Shown: positions 1 to 10,969 of the stretch, piece by piece
Position numbering within the stretch: the stretch's first letter is position 1
Layout of the letters: the number at the start of each line of letters is the position of its first letter
Assembly (NCBI GenBank): GCA_035771175.1
Contig: CM069610.1
Location: 19,066,001 to 19,130,000 of the forward strand
Origin: Paratinospora sagittata
Taxonomy: Eukaryota > Streptophyta > Magnoliopsida > Ranunculales > Menispermaceae
DNA length: 64,000 nt
Direction: 5' to 3'
Translations under genes and position numbers: made by a program
Notes under the pieces: generated by a model
Told to the model about the DNA's origin: nothing
Seen by the model: only the letters and a program-made list of their open reading frames with translations
Databases searched by the model: none

Positions 1-376
1 TGAATAAAAAAATAAAAATAAATTAAACATTAAATATTAAGAAATGTGCAATAAGTTGGGGACCCATTTGCTTTGAAGGCCAAAAATATACTTTCAACTT
101 TAACAAGTAATTTTAGTAGCCCATCACTTCATTTGACTTTTTTTCCTCTTATTCTTCATACTCTTCGACTATAATAAATGTATGATGAATGTCTGATTCA
201 ACTATTTGGTATATCATATAAACCAAAAACACCATTCAACAAATGGAAGCAAAATTATTCAAAGAACAAAGACTAGATCACTTTGAAGAGGCCCTACAAC
301 ATTACATATGTACACATTAAGAGATAAATAAATGAAGAAATAAAGATAAAAGGGTATAAGAAAGGCGTGGTACTAC

Positions 377-462
377 TGACAGAAGAAGAAAGAGCACACT
401 CCCAACGAAAGCAAACCCTTTCTTTAATTGATGTTGTGTTGTGCTCTCTCTCTCTTATGTCA
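377..462 (+). ncRNA. miR156/157-like hairpin, left arm
   Basis: The 5' side (377-397) begins TGACAGAAGA and ends AGAGCAC. The 3' side (441-462) begins GTGCTCTCTC and ends TTATGTCA and pairs with it around a 43-nt loop. Plant miR156 is TGACAGAAGAGAGTGAGCAC, and its precursors carry it on the 5' arm of a hairpin of similar size. This copy differs in the centre (AAGAAAG in place of GAGAGTG), so any product would be a divergent relative. The 3' side resembles the miR156 target site in SPL transcripts, with one extra CT and one mismatch. The fold is seen in the sequence; expression and processing are unknown. Confidence 0.4.
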
Positions 463-565
463 ATACATCTCTCTTTTCCCTTCTCTTCCTCCTTTTCTCT
501 TCACTGGCCACTATATCCTCATGTATATATGACTTTCTCTCATATATGTACACATATACATGCAA

Positions 566-651
566 TGACAGAAGAGAGAAAGAGCACAACACAACATTAG
601 CTAAAGAAAGGGTTTGCTTTCATTGGGAGTGTGCTCTTTCTTTTTCTGTCA
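566..651 (+). ncRNA. miR156/157-like hairpin, right arm
   Basis: The 5' side (566-587) starts with the 13 nt TGACAGAAGAGAG, identical to miR156 positions 1-13, then AAA where miR156 has T, then GAGCAC as in miR156. It is thus a 22-nt variant. The 3' side (631-651) starts GTGCTCTTTC and ends TTCTGTCA and pairs along the full length around a 43-nt loop. The hairpin is also the reverse complement partner of the 377-462 hairpin, so each strand could give two small hairpins or one long one. The position of the miRNA-like strand on the 5' arm matches known MIR156 and MIR157 precursors. Function is inferred only; a decoy role or no expression is equally possible. Confidence 0.45.
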
Positions 652-1050
652 GTAGCACCACATCTTTCTTATGTCATTTTCTCTTTATTTCTTCATTTAT
701 TTATTTTTTTCTCTTTTGATGTATACACATGTAATGTTGTAGGGCCTTTTCAGAGTGATTTGGTCATTGTTCTTTGAATAATGTTGCTTCCATTCGTTGA
801 ATGATGTTTTTTGGTTTATATGATATACCAAATAGTTGAATTAGACATTCATCATACATTTATTGTAGTCGAAGAGTATGAAGAATAAGAGGAAAAAAAG
901 TCAAATGAAGTGATGGGCTACTAATATTATAAATAAAATTACCTTTTAAAGTTTGAAGTATATTTTTGGTCTTCAAAGTAAATGGGTCCTCAACTTATTG
1001 CACATTTCTTAATATTTAATGTTTAATTTATTTTTGTATTTTTATTCATT

Positions 1051-1940
1051 GCTTTCATGCATCATCTTATCCTCTACTCTCCCTGTTAGTAGTTCTCTCT
1101 TAACCTCGACTACTACTACACTTTTTTCTCAATGTAACTGGGCATATTTCTTTTTCAAATGTATATTCACTTTATAATGGGCTTTATCTAGCTAATCCAT
1201 CTTCAAAGATTTTTTCATTTTTTTCTTGCAGTTATATTGGTGTAGAAGCTTAAAGAGTGAACATCTACAGCCGGTTGGAAGCACAATTACTTATCCTTGC
1301 AAGAATTGTACTATTTAGTCAATTAGATGCAGCAGACTCAACAATATATTGAATATATTAATAGCAACCTTCTACAGTCCATTGAAATAGACGATTTTCG
1401 AAGAAGAATTATGAATCAAGCTCTGATGAATCTGTTAATAATAGTGCTAACAACTGATATGTATGATTATGGCATGCAACCTCGAATCTTAGTTAATAAA
1501 GGTAGAGCTTTTATGGAATTCCACTAGCAATACGCAAGGAACTAGAGCCCAAGAAAGACGAATACGCTAATTGTACTTTGGTTCATATTCATAATGGTTG
1601 TCTGATTATCAGAGTTGTATTGGATGATTAGGTTGTTCATAGATATCCTGAAGTCCCTATAAAAAAAACTCTAGCTTTGATTTTCTAAACCTTAAAAAAA
1701 GTGTTTCCTGGATGGCTCTTTCTAGGGTTGCAATTCCTATCAATCTTATTAATCTAAATGATCATTCAACAAGTGAAATTCGTCAGGAAAACAATTTGGC
1801 AAGGCTTGGAATAAAATTGATTATTCTTTTAACTATGATGGAATAGATAGTTTGTTGGACATATGGCAATATTAAACTGTACGGGTTTATATTTTCCCTT
1901 TACTAGGGTATGGGATTTAAAGGTGGTTCATTTTTTGCAG
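1051..1940. other. Non-coding or decayed stretch before the first visible PPR4 exon
   Basis: No PPR4 exon was recognised here, although the residues preceding the 1941 exon are strongly conserved in the family. The segment ends in a good splice acceptor (TTTTTTGCAG, 1931-1940), so at least its right part is intron. Bases 1327-1640 have coding-like composition in two frames (1327-1527, then about 1528-1630), but the product is not recognised and stops intervene. It could be a decayed pseudogene fragment. Confidence 0.5.
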
Positions 1941-4900
1941 CCTTATTCATGCTTACACAGTTGCTAGAGACATGGAGGAAGCATTATCTTGTGTGAGGAA
2001 AATGAAGGAAGAGGGCATCGAATTGAGCATAGTAACATATAGTATAATTGTGGGGGGATTTGCCAAAATCAAGGATGCTGAGTAAGTGATAAACCAACAT
2101 ATTTGGCCTTCCTTTTGTTCTGTAAATATTATATCTCATTACTGTTCTCAAATGTTTGCTGCACCTTCTCTTTCTCTGCCCCCTATTGATGATCTTGAGG
2201 ACCAAAGTATGCATGTGTAAGGTGATAGGTTACTGTATTTATGCAATGGGTGAAGATGGTGGGGTTTGAATCTTTCAATCATGGTTTTGGGAATTTCCAT
2301 TTACTTATGCTAATGTGTTTTGCGGCTTTAGATTGTTGATATTGCTATATCGATCTTCTTAAATCCTAGTAATAATAACAATAGTAGTAGTAGCAGGGGA
2401 TATTTTTAGTGACGAAAAATTCCTTACTGTTGCGACTATGGATTTGTATATCCTCACAATTTGGATTATTACCATCAAATAATTTTGTTCCAAACTTGCA
2501 TGTTTCAAAATGATTTGACACATTTTTTTAAGGTGGTTTGAACACATACAATAATCTTTGTTAGATGCTCTAGTTGTGAAGAGGGATGCATTGCAAATAA
2601 TGATAATGATAGAGGAAAATGAAGACAAAAATAATAGTCATAGCAATAATAAGAAAGATACAATTACTTGTAATGTAAGAATAAAAATTTAGTTCTTATA
2701 GAATAAAATGATCTAACAATTTATATGAACCATATGCAGGAGTTTGTAAACTCACCCGAAAACTAGCCCTCCGGATGTAGGCAATACAAATTTTTTTGTA
2801 ATAGTCTCGATTTATTTGGGTTGTTGCATTTTTTTTTTTCATGGGATTAGTAGTGATTTTTTTTTTCATTCAGGTGATATGCTGGTTTTTTATCTGAGTT
2901 TTTCTTTTTGAGACACAAAAACATGGTACTTTTAGATTCTTTTTCATGTTCATTTTGATGACTAAAATGGTGGGCGACTCCATAAAGTAGAATCTTATGA
3001 TAATAATTTTTTTTTCCCAATGTGATTCTTATTTCATATATTTTATTTTGTTTTGTTTTTGCTTTAATTACTTTCAGGGTACTATGAAATGGTCATCAAT
3101 TTTTACAAAATTGATAAACAGTCAAACAATTAAAAATTTTCAAAATAATATATTATTTGGTAATTATTTTGGTCTAAAATTTGCACTTTTGCCCTCATAT
3201 GTAAATTGAGTAAACATTTGGGAATCCATAATTCCTTCTCTTCTCTTTACTCCTTTTGATTCTTTCCTTTGAGTATTTATTTCTTGTATTTTCCTTTTAT
3301 CTCAACTCCCTATCACATAATTCACATGATAGAATGTGGTACAAATTCTAGAATCTGCACTGAACCAAGTAATATTTTGAACCCTTAGCCTACTTCATTA
3401 CATCAAGTGAAATATAGGATACCACTGTCTCTTTGTATTCATTGAATTCTGATTATGATTCACCTCCTAGAAATTACATGAATAAGAGTTTCTATTGTAG
3501 TCAGTCTCTCTATCTTGTTTGCTCACATACATAGATACACATAATGCATGTGCATTCTTGTGCAGATGTATCAGTTTGGATTTACTTGTAAAAGTTTTTG
3601 TATCTATTGGGGGGCATGTGCATGGACAGGAAGTCAAGTTGCAAAAGCTCATGGACCATTCATGCAATGGATTAGTGTTGTTTGAATTAGGGGGCTTGTT
3701 AAAGTAGTTAAACTGGACTTGTTCAGTTTGTGTGCTAAACATCTTAGTGAGGGAAGTCGCTCCATATTTTAGTTCAGTGGTTTGGATTAGGTAGACACAT
3801 TTGATATGAATTTGGATGCAAATGACAATCATCAGGCTAAGGATTTTATGCACAATAATGAGAATGGATTTTCCATGTTTTCTTACCGCTTAGAATCCTG
3901 AGACTACTTTTGTGGATTTTCTTAATCAATCTATGTGTATGTGTCTCGCATTTGTTCATTCACTTTCTGAGTTGGAAGTTAGAGGTCATGCCATTGCTCC
4001 ACTATTCTTATTTGTGTTTTATCATAAGTTCATAACCAGGCTGCATTTTAGATGAATTAGTCACAAGAGATCTTCAGAATTTTATTTTGTCCTGTGTTTA
4101 ATTTTGGGAGCGTATACACTTCTCATGTTTGTTTTGGGAATCATGAGTTTGATGGAAGAATTTACTAAGTCTCAAATATGTCCTGAACAACTAACTTTTA
4201 TTGCTTTGGAAGAGCTGCAGATAAATGGTTTAAGGAGGCGAAAGAGAGGCATTCAAATTTGAATGCTATCATATTTGGTAACATAATCTATGCTCATTGG
4301 TGAGTACATTTATCAGATGATTGTTTTGTTCTTTCCTACAATTTTTTTTTTTTTTTGTGTGGATATTATAAAAGTGAAAGGCTACGGTGGCTAGTTAGGG
4401 GGTAGAATATGTGAATTATACAAATTTTGAAGTTGATATATATGTTTGAAGTTGAGCTTTTTGAGCTCTATCTAGGTGCTTTTTATGAATTTGTACTTGC
4501 TGTTCTTCTTATTGGCATGTGATTTCACTGACCCTTTCTTTATCAGGAAGAGGATGTTTTGCATACAAAAAAAGAAAAAAAGAAAAAAAGAAAAAAAGAA
4601 AAAAAGAAAAAAAGAAAAAAAGAAAAAAAGAAAAAAAGAAAAAGATTAAAAAGGTAACCCAACACCCTCTAATGAGGGATGAACAACAATGGAGTTATGG
4701 GGAACAAGAAACTGAAAACTTATATTATTCTTATTGAAAATAAGATGTGTGAATTAGTACTTGCAAGTGGTCCAATTTTAAATGTACCTCTTCTCAAGTG
4801 GATAGTGGGATTGAAGTAATCTACTTATCTAAATCAGTTCCTGGCATATAATTCACTTAAATTTGAAAGAAATAGAAACATCAGCCAGGTTTAAATCCCA

Positions 4901-7900
4901 AATTGGCATGCCAAGCCTTGTTGAAAAACTATGCTAAGAAACAGAATCCCTTGTAGGTAGATCTCTGGGAAACATGTAAGAATAATTTATTGAGAAAATC
5001 TTGCTACAACTTTAGTATGCAGGTTTAATCATCCCTCCGTTAGTAGCCTCTGCAGTGGCTAATTGTACCATTGTTTGATGCATTGTTCTTTTTGGGAAAA
5101 GACCTGTAGGAGGAAGCGGGTTTTATGTCAAGCCAATAATCCTCTCAGAAGCTGGCTTCTTGAAGTAAATGCCTTCAACAAATCTTTACCCTCACATTAG
5201 AAATTTCCTTTCAACATGCTAAAATCATAGGGCATGACCTGCCTTGCCTCTCCAAGCCATGCTAATATATTTTTTTTTCTCCTAAGCTACTATTGATTGT
5301 TTTGATTAGATGCTTGGGAACCAACATATTCATTAATTTCATTTACTGAATAAAAGTATTTGATTTTTTGAAATGTTAAAGCCCCCAGACCACCATGTGT
5401 ATACCCTATTAACAATATTTTGCAATTGGTATATTTTGGCATCTATTAAAGAAAGCCATTGAAATTTTTTTCCTACTAGAGCCATTTCTGCTGTCATGTA
5501 TGTTGTACAAGAGGATAATAAATGAATGGGGTCCACAGTGGTTTTCCCTATAGTGTTCTTTCTTAGGTCAAAAGCTTTCATTTTATTGGGGATTTTTGCT
5601 GTCAATAGAACCAAGAACAGATACTAAAAGTTCTTCTATCTTTAGCTTTTCAACTAGGGGTAGGTCCATCCTTCTATTTGAAGCTGATCCATATCATAAA
5701 CCTTAAGTAGATTGAAACTTTCCCTAATGCTACATGTTGAGAAACAAGAAAGTTCTGTTTCACCAAGTTTACCATTGACTGGGAAAGTGCCTCAGAGTAG
5801 AGGATACACCCCCATTGGTTGAGCTGCAAAAAGGAGCTTCAATAAGGAGTACTGCATCTTCATTCTTCAACAGGCTGGAAAGGGACTTCATTCCTATATG
5901 TAAAATCCCCAAGGATGTAATTTGATCCCCGTGGTTGACTGTGTCGTGATAAACTTGGTTGTAGTCTGGAATGCTGACTATTACAGTTATTTTATCATCA
6001 CAGCAATCTCCTTTGTAGTTTTTTCCATCCTGTAATGCCCATGATATTCTTTTGACGACGTATCTTGTATTTAATGCAGTCAAACATGTAACATGGTCAG
6101 AGCTGAAGAATTAGTAAGAGAGATGGAAGAAGAAGGGATTGATGCTCCTATTGACATTTATCACACTATGATGGATGGTTATACTAACACTGCTAATGAG
6201 GAAAGGTGTCTTCTTGTGTTTGAAAGGCTTAAGGTATGCACTCTATAGAAAAGCTCCCTTGACCAAGGCTGTAGTGTTGGATCACCTTCGACCTCTATTT
6301 TGTGCTTTATTAAACAAATTGTGACAGTAATTGGTAATGGATTTTGATTATTTTTCGGACCTTTGTCATGTTTTTGTCATTGTGCTTTATTTTTTGGATT
6401 TTCATATTTTATGATGATGAAAAAGAAACGTGAACAAACTCCAGGTCCTACTTTCTTAAATAATGGTGCGTTTATTTATTCCATTTGTTCATAATCAGAA
6501 GAACCTCATCATTGCCAGCTGTGACCAGTCTTATAAGTTTTCATTGTCATTTAGCACTCATCTCCTCATTTAAAGTTGCGTGTCTCAGAATGTCAGCACA
6601 CTCATGTTATCCTTCTCTTGCTTATAACTTATAAATTTGCATGTGAATTACAATATAGCTTACAGATAATGCTCTTCTAAATTGAAAATAATGACAAGAA
6701 ATCTTTTCAAGTTTGCTCAGATAAAAAAGCAGAATATTAACAGCATAGTGTAATATTTAAGATGCTGTCTTCTGCTGCATCTTTCTTTGATAAATAAATA
6801 ATTTTTATGTTTGCTATTCTCCAAAACTGCATATAACATCCTTGATGACTGTAAGTAGTACTAGTTTACTTGTTGCAAGTTCCATGCATTATTCCTTAAA
6901 TAATGAAAGTCAAGGACCAGAAAGTATAGGGTTTTGAGGATTTCACATTCTTTGTAGTTGATGTTGGTAATATGTATTTTGGACTGTCTTCCCATGCATA
7001 CTGATATTTCGGTGATTGTTGCTCTAGGAATGTGGATTTTCACCTACAGTAATCAGCTACGGGTGTCTTATTAATCTTTACGCAAAGGTAAGGGCATCGC
7101 TTTTTGATTTCATTCTTCTCTGACCTCTTCATTGGTACTTACGATTTCTTAGCCAGCTATTTTTATAGTTTCATTCACAATATTGGCAAGTTAGGTATGC
7201 TTGGGCTCTAGTTTCAAGCAATTAAGTTTACTGAAACAGAGACAGGCTCAGAACCATGACATTCTTTTGTTTAACTGTACTCTATATCATCAATCTACCT
7301 ATCTATAATATAACTGATAGGGGTGTGCCCTGGTTGGGTAGGGCTGAATTTGGGCCCAAAACCCACCCAACCTGCACAAATTAGGTACCCAACCCGTACA
7401 GGGGTCGGGTCAGTTGAGTTAATCCTTAAACCATCACAAGCACCCAAAAAAAAAAAAATCAAATTAAACTGAGAGAACTCTTAAATTCTCAATTTTTTTT
7501 TTTATATTAAAATTGAGTCTAAAATACAGATATAAAGAAAACAATAGTTAAAAAAGAAAGGTTGTTGATTAGCCATCATAAATATTATACAAAGGGGCCT
7601 CAATACTAAGGAGGTTCAAGTACTATATAAGTAGAAACCTGGGTTGTGAGAAGGGGGGAGGAGGGGCCTGAGGGAGCCCCTTCTCTTCCTATGCTTCTCC
7701 ACCCCATCCCACTCTCTTGGAGGATTGGTCTAGGGGCTGAGGTTTTCCTCACAAAGGAAGCCCCTTGAGAAATGTTTTTTATATTGTAATAGTAATGCAT
7801 GTGGTGTATACATCATAATCTACTTACATACAATGTATAATATATACATATATGTAAATATGATGTTTTTTGAGTTTTATATATATATAATTCTTTTATT

Positions 7901-10900
7901 TGTTTTGGGCGGGTTGGGTGAATTTTGGATTCAATATTTTGAACTTGAAGGCTGACCTGATTTATGATTTGAATTGCCCAATCAACCCATTCACAGCGTT
8001 GACAAGCCTAAACCTGATCATGCCAGGCCGAGTTTGTTGGGTTTTCCGGGTCATTGGGTATATGATGCCATCCCCTAATAATGGATATCTTTCATAAGTA
8101 GGCCATATTTAACCTACGATCTTGCAACTGAGTTTTAGGTGCCATGTTATAACATTGTTTACTCAGTGCCTTCTGCCTTCTTTTTTTTTCTTTATTAAAA
8201 AGAAAAAGAAAAAAAAAACTTTTCTTTTTGATAGAGTGCATTGCTCTCAATGCTGTTTTGGATTTGAAAATAGTTTTGGATGCTACAATCTTGAATTTTT
8301 GTTGTTTCAGATGGGAAAGGTTTCAAAAGCCTTAGATGTTAGCAAAGAAATGGAATCAAGTGGCATAAGACATAACATGAAAACCTATTCAATGTTGATC
8401 AATGGTTTTCTGAAACTAAATGACTGGGCAAATGCATTTGCTGTTTTTGAGGACGTTGTGAAAGCAGGCTTTAAACCTGATGCTGTGCTGTACAATAATG
8501 TGATTCGAGCATTTTGTGGGATGGGTAACATGGATAGAGCAATATGTACAGTCGAAGAAATGCAAAAGCAGAGACTTAGGCCGATGTTACGGACATTTTT
8601 GCCAATCATACATGGATTTGCAAAAGTTGGTGATACAAGAAGAGCACTTGATGTTTTCAATATGATGAGGCGGAGTGGATGCATTCCAACTGTTCAAACG
8701 TTCAATGCATTAATTCTTGGCTTTGTTGAGAAGTGTCAGGTAATTTATTATGGTTAAGATAAAACACGAGGTTCAGGTATTTCATATTTTAATTTGTTGC
8801 ACTGGAGTGATTTCTTAGTATCTATGATACATGGCATGCATGTGATTTAATGTATGACCTTTTACATGTAGATGTATATAACTTGTTTATGCAGTTCTTT
8901 TATGTTCTTGTTTATTGTTCAGATTTAATCTCTTGATACTCTATGTAGTGGGGAAAAGACTTTGTTTGAGAGAGAATTTAATCTTGTCATAGTAAACATA
9001 AGAAAATTTGTGTATATGTGAAGCTTTCATCGTAGATATATCAAAGTTGAAACCACTGACCAAAATGCAAAATGGAAAGAGGATGGTCTTCTTGGCAATG
9101 ACTGTTAGATAACTATGTAACATTTTCAACATGCATTTGTTATCGACAGTTCAACATTAGTCAAATGATAATCTCAAAAACATGAAGGGGGAGGGGGAAG
9201 GTAAGAGGGCCATTTAGAAAGACAAGCATTTATGTCTGAGAATGTTCTTTTTAGTGTTCATCATCTTCTCTATTTCTCTATTTCGCTTTATCTACTTGAA
9301 CTGTCTCCGCTAAATTTGGTTGCATATTTGTAGATATCTACATTTTGCCTGCATAAGCAACAGGTTGTATAGACCTCACTTCATGTTTTTATCCTTTTTT
9401 AATGGAAATCTATGATTCTCTGGGATCAGCGAGTATTAGCATTTAGAAGTTTTTGTAGTGAAGATGATGAACTGTTGCAGTTCTGTTGTATAACCTTTCT
9501 CCCAAATCTTGCACATCTGGAGAACATCATTTATTGTTGCACTGGTTTCAGCTTTTGCAAATTTTTTGGTCAAACTGAAAGTTAAACAAAAGATCCTTGC
9601 AATATATCACTTCCATATCATAACAACAACTGAACCATAATTTTGGTATGAAAATTTTTAACGTCTCAATGGAACCAGCTCTGAAAAGTATTCTATGTTG
9701 TATGTGTGTTTTTGTGTTTCAATTGTCAATGTCCAAGTCTTAATTCATCCATTTATGTTTAATTTAGATGGAGAAGGCTGTGGAAATATTAGATGAGATG
9801 TCCCTAGCTGGAATAACTCCTAATGAGCATACATATACGAAAATCATGCATGGCTATGCTTCACTAGGTGATACTGGCAAAGCTTTTGAATATTTCACAA
9901 AAATCAAAGATGAAGGCTTGGAGCTTGACGTGTTCTCTTATGAGGCATTGCTCAAGGCATGTTGCAAGTCAGGCAGGATGCAAAGTGCTTTAGCTGTGAC
10001 AAGGGAAATGAGTTTGAAAAATATTCCAAGAAACACCTTTGTCTATAATATATTAATTGATGGGTATGGACAGTTTTATGATCCTGCAATACAATTCATT
10101 TTTTGTCAGAGGCTTTCCGTATGCTTATAGAATTGCACTGGAAATGCTTCTAGTTTCTGTATCCGGTTATCTTCTGATTTCTGCTAATAATTAGGTATTT
10201 TTATCCTGTAGATGGGCTCGAAGAGGAGATGTCTGGGAGGCTGCTGACTTGATGCAACAAATGAAGCAAGATGGAGTTCTTCCTGATATCCGTACTTATA
10301 CATCTTTTATAAATGCCTGTTGCAAAGCTGGAGACATGCCGGTGATGATTTAACAATCAATTTATTTCTAATGATAACTCCCAGTTCTTTCCACAGTTCA
10401 TTTTTTTAACTAGTATTTCTTTTTTGATGCAGAGAGCAACAAAAACAATTGAGGAAATGAAAGCAGTTGGGGTGGAACCTAATGTAAAAACTTATACCAC
10501 ATTAATCCATGGGTGGGCCCGTGCTTCCCTGCCAGAGAAGGCATTAAAATGTTTCGAAGATTTGAAGCTGTCTTGCTTAAAACCTGACAAAGCTGTATAC
10601 CACTGCTTGATGACATCTTTGTTGTCAAGGGCCACTGTCACTGATGAATACATCTATTCAGGAATACCATATATCTGCAAGGAAATGGCAGAACTTGATT
10701 TGGTGGTTGATATGGGCACTGCAGTTCATTGGTCCAAATGTTTACGAAAGATTGAGAGGACTGGGGGTGAGCTTACAGAAGCCTTGCAAAAGACCTTCCC
10801 TCCTGCTTGGACCTCGTTTGAAAATATTGAGAAGTCGAACCAATTGGATAAAGATGATTTGGACGTTGCTAGTGATGGCGACGGTATGTATGATGAGGAT

Positions 10901-10969
10901 GATAGCAATGGTGACGATGATAGCTATGAAAACAGCAATCAAATTGATGACCATAAATTCTGGTTTTAA
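1941..10969 (+). CDS. PPR4: PPR4-type pentatricopeptide repeat protein, plastid (C-terminal eight exons)
   Basis: CDS join(1941-2081, 4213-4299, 6080-6233, 7028-7087, 8311-8739, 9768-10063, 10212-10341, 10433-10969). All junctions are GT-AG and phases agree, giving 610 residues plus TAA. The product matches the C-terminal two thirds of Arabidopsis At5g04810 (about 950 aa from memory) almost without gaps, for example SLIHAYTVARDMEEAL, AFCGMGNMDRAI, YTKIMHGYASLGDTGKAFEY and GTAVHWSKCL. About 14 tandem 35-residue PPR motifs are visible, then a conserved non-PPR block and an Asp/Glu-rich tail. The transit peptide, RRM domain and first PPRs must be encoded left of the window. In maize PPR4 binds plastid rps12 pre-mRNA and promotes its trans-splicing; the same role is inferred here. 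No stop or frameshift breaks the visible exons, so the gene appears functional. Unusually for a PPR gene it has many introns, as the family is known to have. Confidence 0.95.
4565..4645. repeat. (GAAAAAAA)n minisatellite in PPR4 intron
   Basis: About ten near-perfect 8-bp units of one G and seven A lie in the intron between 4300 and 6079. An apparent Lys-rich reading frame across it is only the translated repeat. The length is likely polymorphic. Confidence 0.9.
7318..8077. mobile_element. Non-autonomous hAT-like element in PPR4 intron
   Basis: The element is 760 bp and begins TAGGGGTG and ends with the near complement CATCCCCTA. It is flanked by 8-bp near-duplicates, ATAACTGA (7310-7317) and ATAATGGA (8078-8085), 6 of 8 identical, which suggests an old insertion. 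Ends rich in GGGTTGGG and CCCAACCC blocks, 8-bp target duplications and absence of a transposase frame fit a hAT MITE. It shares terminal bases and GGGTTGGGT-rich ends with the element at 57322-61991. It lies between exons 7028-7087 and 8311-8739 in the same intron as the host gene's normal splice sites. Confidence 0.75.

Larger units (their letters stand above)
1..1050. repeat. Large imperfect inverted repeat (about 1 kb) carrying two miR156-like hairpins
   Basis: Bases 1-462 and 566-1050 are reverse complements of each other over almost their whole length, by eye close to 90% identical with small indels, around a unique spacer of about 100 nt (463-565). Matching landmarks include CCCATCACTTCATTTG near 120 against its complement near 905, and GGCCCTACAACATTACAT near 290 against its complement near 735. 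The left arm may continue beyond the window, so ends and target duplication cannot be judged. A transcript from either strand would fold into one long hairpin. The repeat lies upstream of the first visible PPR4 exon, probably inside an intron of that gene. It could be a foldback transposon or an inverted duplication of a MIR156-type locus. Confidence 0.85.

Noticed and set aside
3467..3853. 128-aa minus-strand frame in a PPR4 intron
   Set aside because: No homology recognised, antisense to an intron and AT-rich; most likely a chance frame.
4519..4737. Lys/Glu-rich reading frame
   Set aside because: It is the translation of the (GAAAAAAA)n repeat in a PPR4 intron.
8122..8310. Upstream extension of the large PPR exon frame to a Met at 8122
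   Set aside because: The text 8122-8310 is T-rich, non-PPR, and ends in a good acceptor (GTTGTTTCAG); homology starts at MGKVSKAL (8311).
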